Shown here piece after piece: positions 37,389 through 39,804 of a stretch of DNA of 39,804 bases. Source of the stretch: Paracoccaceae bacterium. Its GTDB lineage: Bacteria > Pseudomonadota > Alphaproteobacteria > Rhodobacterales > Rhodobacteraceae. Location of the stretch: the NCBI GenBank assembly GCA_013214715.1, contig JABSSB010000124.1:1-39804 (forward strand), written 5' to 3'. Both the position numbers and the translations under genes were made by a program. Each line of letters begins with the position of its first letter. Within the stretch, counting starts at the first letter, position 1. The notes under the pieces were generated by a model. It did not search any database, was not told the DNA's origin, and worked only from the letters and a program-made list of their open reading frames with translations.

Positions 37389-39176
37389 TCAGATTAAAAT
37401 GTCGTTCGAAAGGTCCTGAACTGTTGTTCCCAACAGTGTTACGCTGACACCGCTCTCGAAAACGAAAACAGCGTTGCCATTGTCGTTTTTCGCATAGGAT
37501 TTGGCTTCGGCAACAGATGAAAAGCCGAACGCACGTAGATCGAGACTGTCTATATCGTCCTCAAAGTCTTTGACTAAGTCTGCGTCGCCATTCGTCGAAA
37601 AAACAAACACGTCTGACCCCGTGCCGCCAGAAAGCGTATCCTGTCCGCTCCCACCGGCAAGCCGGTCAACTCCTTTCCCGCCAAAGATCCTGTCACGTCC
37701 ACCCCCACCGTCGAGCTGATCGGCACCCACTCCGCCAAAGAGCCTGTCTCGCCCGCTTCCGCCTTCCAATTTGTCTGGGCCAAAGCCGCCAAAAAGCTTG
37801 TCATGACCGCGCCCGCCTTTCAGTAGATCAGCTCCGGCTGCCCCGCGGAGAACGTCCTGCCCGCCCCCGCCGGCCAAGGTGTTGGCCACGTGGTTACCGG
37901 TTATGTCATCCTCGAAATCGCTGCCTGTGGCATTCTCAATGATTGCCGTGTCGTAGATATAGATCCGATTTGAACCCCAGTAGTGCAGATTTGACACTGA
38001 ACCAGGCGCAAGGTTGATGACTTGCGTTGCGCCGACCCCTTTTACAAAGTCCGACAGGTCGATCCTGTCCACCCCACCGTCATCCTTGATCGTCAATAGG
38101 TGATGACCACCAATCCGAAAAATCCCACCATCCTCACTTGGCCCATCAATCGACAAGGATTGCCCGAACGGGCCGCCTTCGAACGCGCCAGTTCCATAAA
38201 CAGTGTTGCCCTTGTTTACCTTTGTCGGGCCATAGAGCATCTCCAGCGCCCGCAGGTCGGCGGCCATAGGGGTGACCGGATCAGCTTCCCAAAAATCATT
38301 GTTGCGAAAGTCCCGGTCTGCATCGAAATAAGAAAGGACCGACATCAATTCTGTGTCGTTCTGATACAGCGCATGGGCCCCGTATGTGCCTGTGAAGTTG
38401 TAGGGGCCGGGATGCCCCAACCCCAACGCATGGCCGATCTCATGCAAAAATGCGACATATCCTTGGTCACCGAACTCGGGGCGTTCGGTTGTGAGCGCCT
38501 TGGCGACTTTGATGTCAACGTGATCCAGATAACCGTCTTCGATCGAGCGTCGCGCAAACGAGTTTCGGCCTCCGACGTTGAAACTTATGTCGCTGTCTTG
38601 TTCGCTTTCGGTGAAGGAGATCCCGGAATAATGGCTCCAGGCGTCCAGTGCCCACTCTGCCCGCTTGCGTGCAGACTTGCTTAGGTTCGACAAATCGACC
38701 GTAAGTTCCTTTTCTTCGCCCATTCGCCACTGTGCGGGATCTTGGTCAGATGCCTCCCAGTAATTATAGGCTAGCTCCTCGGCCAACTCATCAAGCGTGC
38801 CATAAGTGAAGTCCTTATTCTCGGTGAGCTTGACTGTATAGCCACCAACACCCAAATTTTGCATGTCGATTGCCAGATAAATCTTTCTGGCATCGTCAAA
38901 TTCCACGATCCGATATGAAGACTGCCGGGTTTCACCGTCGTGAAGATGCGTGATGTAGCCCCCACCAGACGTGCTCAGCAACCGCCCCCCGGCCTGATCA
39001 TGTCCGTGGTTGGCTGTAACCTCGATCCGGTACGAAGTATTCGCCTTGAGAGAAAGTGCGATAGTGTCGTTGTCAGTCGAGCTTGAGATGGAACCTTCAA
39101 AGATATCGCCTGCCTTCAGGGTATAAATATCGGCATTTTTATGGCTCGCTTCTTTGATTTCGGTGTACCGGCTCAT
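37389..39176 (-). CDS. serralysin-type (M10) RTX metalloprotease with PPC-like domain
   Basis: Secreted zinc metalloprotease, 595 residues. An N-terminal PPC-like beta domain (about 20-118) precedes the catalytic domain with 'FLHEIGHALGLGHPG' (H245, E246, H249, H255), the serralysin zinc motif. The Met-turn reads 'SVLSYF' with Leu281 in place of the usual Met, while Tyr283 is kept. A serralysin C-terminal region starts near 300. Glycine-rich calcium-binding RTX repeats run about 434-520, and the extreme C-terminus is hydrophobic and acidic, as in type I secretion signals. There is no Sec signal peptide, as expected. No type I secretion genes are seen in the window. ATG 39176 is the chosen start. 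Confidence 0.93.
   Translation of the reverse strand: MSRYTEIKEASHKNADIYTLKAGDIFEGSISSSTDNDTIALSLKANTSYRIEVTANHGHDQAGGRLLSTSGGGYITHLHDGETRQSSYRIVEFDDARKIYLAIDMQNLGVGGYTVKLTENKDFTYGTLDELAEELAYNYWEASDQDPAQWRMGEEKELTVDLSNLSKSARKRAEWALDAWSHYSGISFTESEQDSDISFNVGGRNSFARRSIEDGYLDHVDIKVAKALTTERPEFGDQGYVAFLHEIGHALGLGHPGPYNFTGTYGAHALYQNDTELMSVLSYFDADRDFRNNDFWEADPVTPMAADLRALEMLYGPTKVNKGNTVYGTGAFEGGPFGQSLSIDGPSEDGGIFRIGGHHLLTIKDDGGVDRIDLSDFVKGVGATQVINLAPGSVSNLHYWGSNRIYIYDTAIIENATGSDFEDDITGNHVANTLAGGGGQDVLRGAAGADLLKGGRGHDKLFGGFGPDKLEGGSGRDRLFGGVGADQLDGGGGRDRIFGGKGVDRLAGGSGQDTLSGGTGSDVFVFSTNGDADLVKDFEDDIDSLDLRAFGFSSVAEAKSYAKNDNGNAVFVFESGVSVTLLGTTVQDLSNDILI
37605..37877 (-). repeat. RTX nonapeptide repeats within the protease gene
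   Basis: About nine imperfect copies of GGxGxDxLx (examples 'GGRGHDKLF', 'GGFGPDKLE', 'GGSGRDRLF') giving a parallel beta roll that binds calcium outside the cell. Confidence 0.9.
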
Positions 39177-39605
39177 GCCATCATCTCTTTATTCAATTCT
39201 GGAATCTATGTGAGAGGAGTAAGACTAAAAAAGGCTTTGAAAGCAAGCTTATGGGCAAAAACAGTATATACTTGCTGAGAGGAACTCTTAAGAAATAGCT
39301 ATTCGCCCTTTTGCCCGCCCGCGTCGCTGCCATGCCGTTCAGATCAGCTTTATCCGTAAGTCTGGTTTTGGGTGTTTTCGCCGGAAAGTCTCTGTGTGCC
39401 TCCATTTCCTCGGTGCGATAAAAGAATTGTTGAGGGTTCTCACAAGTCTCTTAGAAAACCCAATCATCCACGAAACAAAGAGCAGGCCACTTCGCCGAGT
39501 TAGGCTCTTCGATTGCATTTGTAGTTCATCTACGCGACCAAGTGCTGATTTCTTTTGAAAACTGCACAAGTCATTACAGGTAGGGAACCTCAAACCTTGA
39601 AAAAT
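39177..39605. other. AT-richer gap upstream of the protease
   Basis: Noticeably AT-richer than the rest of the window. Short minus-strand open frames here (for example 39193-39405 and 39339-39593) show no ribosome site, family motif or biased codon use. It should hold the protease promoter, but none could be picked with confidence. Confidence 0.4.
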
Positions 39606-39804
39606 ATGTCAATCGTTTTCCCAGCCTTTGCGGCACTGATTTTCGCAGGCTTCATCCAGCCCGTTGATACAATGCTGTTCGATGAGACGATGGATGTGGG
39701 CAAGGTAGCTTTATTGCTCGCTTGGTTTGCTCCCGCTTTGCCGACGGTAATAGTCATCCTGTGGATTGCATTGCCAAGGCCCGCATCACCAGCACTGATA
39801 TGGC
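39606..39804 (+). CDS. hypothetical membrane protein, 3' truncated by window edge
   Basis: Open frame of 66 codons running off the window end, beginning 'MSIVFPAFAALIFAGFIQPV'. Two hydrophobic stretches (about 2-18 and 36-56) with a short acidic loop between ('DETMDVGK') suggest a small multi-helix membrane protein. No clear ribosome site precedes the ATG, so the start could be wrong. No family recognised. It is divergent from the protease. Confidence 0.4.
   Translation, partial: MSIVFPAFAALIFAGFIQPVDTMLFDETMDVGKVALLLAWFAPALPTVIVILWIALPRPASPALIW

Noticed and set aside
39339..39593. 84-codon minus-strand frame upstream of the protease
   Set aside because: No ribosome site, no recognised family and no codon bias; likely chance.

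Overview
The window looks like chromosomal DNA of a Rhodobacterales (Roseobacter-clade) alphaproteobacterium. The evidence is high GC, an alphaproteobacterial flagellar gene order with flaF, flbT, a DUF1217 gene and a short muramidase-less flgJ, frequent ATGA/TGATG overlaps, and polyamine-transport genes of the kind common in marine roseobacters. No rRNA, tRNA, CRISPR array, insertion sequence or integrase was found.

Region 1 (1-1547): the 3' part of an ABC-2 polysaccharide-export permease, then a short-chain dehydrogenase. Region 2 (about 1550-21923): a flagellar locus. A plus-strand block, motB-flgE-flgK-flgL-flgI, meets a minus-strand hybrid histidine kinase. Upstream of the kinase is the minus-strand operon flgB-flgC-fliE-fliQ-flgF-flgG-flgA-flgH-fliL, divergent from fliI. 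Next come the minus-strand units fliC-flaF-flbT-DUF1217 and flgJ-flgN, then plus-strand fliK-flgD. The set covers rod, hook, rings, filament and their assembly helpers. Except for fliQ and fliI it lacks the MS-ring, switch and export-gate genes, so the flagellar regulon is split.

Region 3 (about 21974-37249): an APH/choline-kinase-fold kinase, then two polyamine systems arranged around a regulator. The minus-strand operon potF-potG-potH-potI-puuB is a putrescine importer plus a gamma-glutamylputrescine-oxidase-like flavoenzyme. It diverges from a GntR/FCD regulator followed by a putrescine aminotransferase (spuC). Three copies of TTTGATCA sit at the potF/gntR promoter region, at the gntR start and inside the spuC promoter, which suggests one local regulon. 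Convergent to spuC is an ArgE/M20-like protein that has lost its metal ligands. A second importer follows (potA-potD-DUF1330-potB-potC). Both of its permeases carry large extra domains.

Region 4 (37250-39804): a minus-strand serralysin-type RTX metalloprotease with a PPC domain, then a more AT-rich flank ending in a truncated membrane ORF.

Three themes stand out. Strong hairpins follow genes whose products are needed in excess (flagellin, PotF, PotD). CtrA-like near-consensus boxes lie upstream of flagellar units. The polyamine region is a compact uptake-plus-catabolism cassette with several non-standard proteins. All family assignments come from reading motifs by eye; no database search was run.
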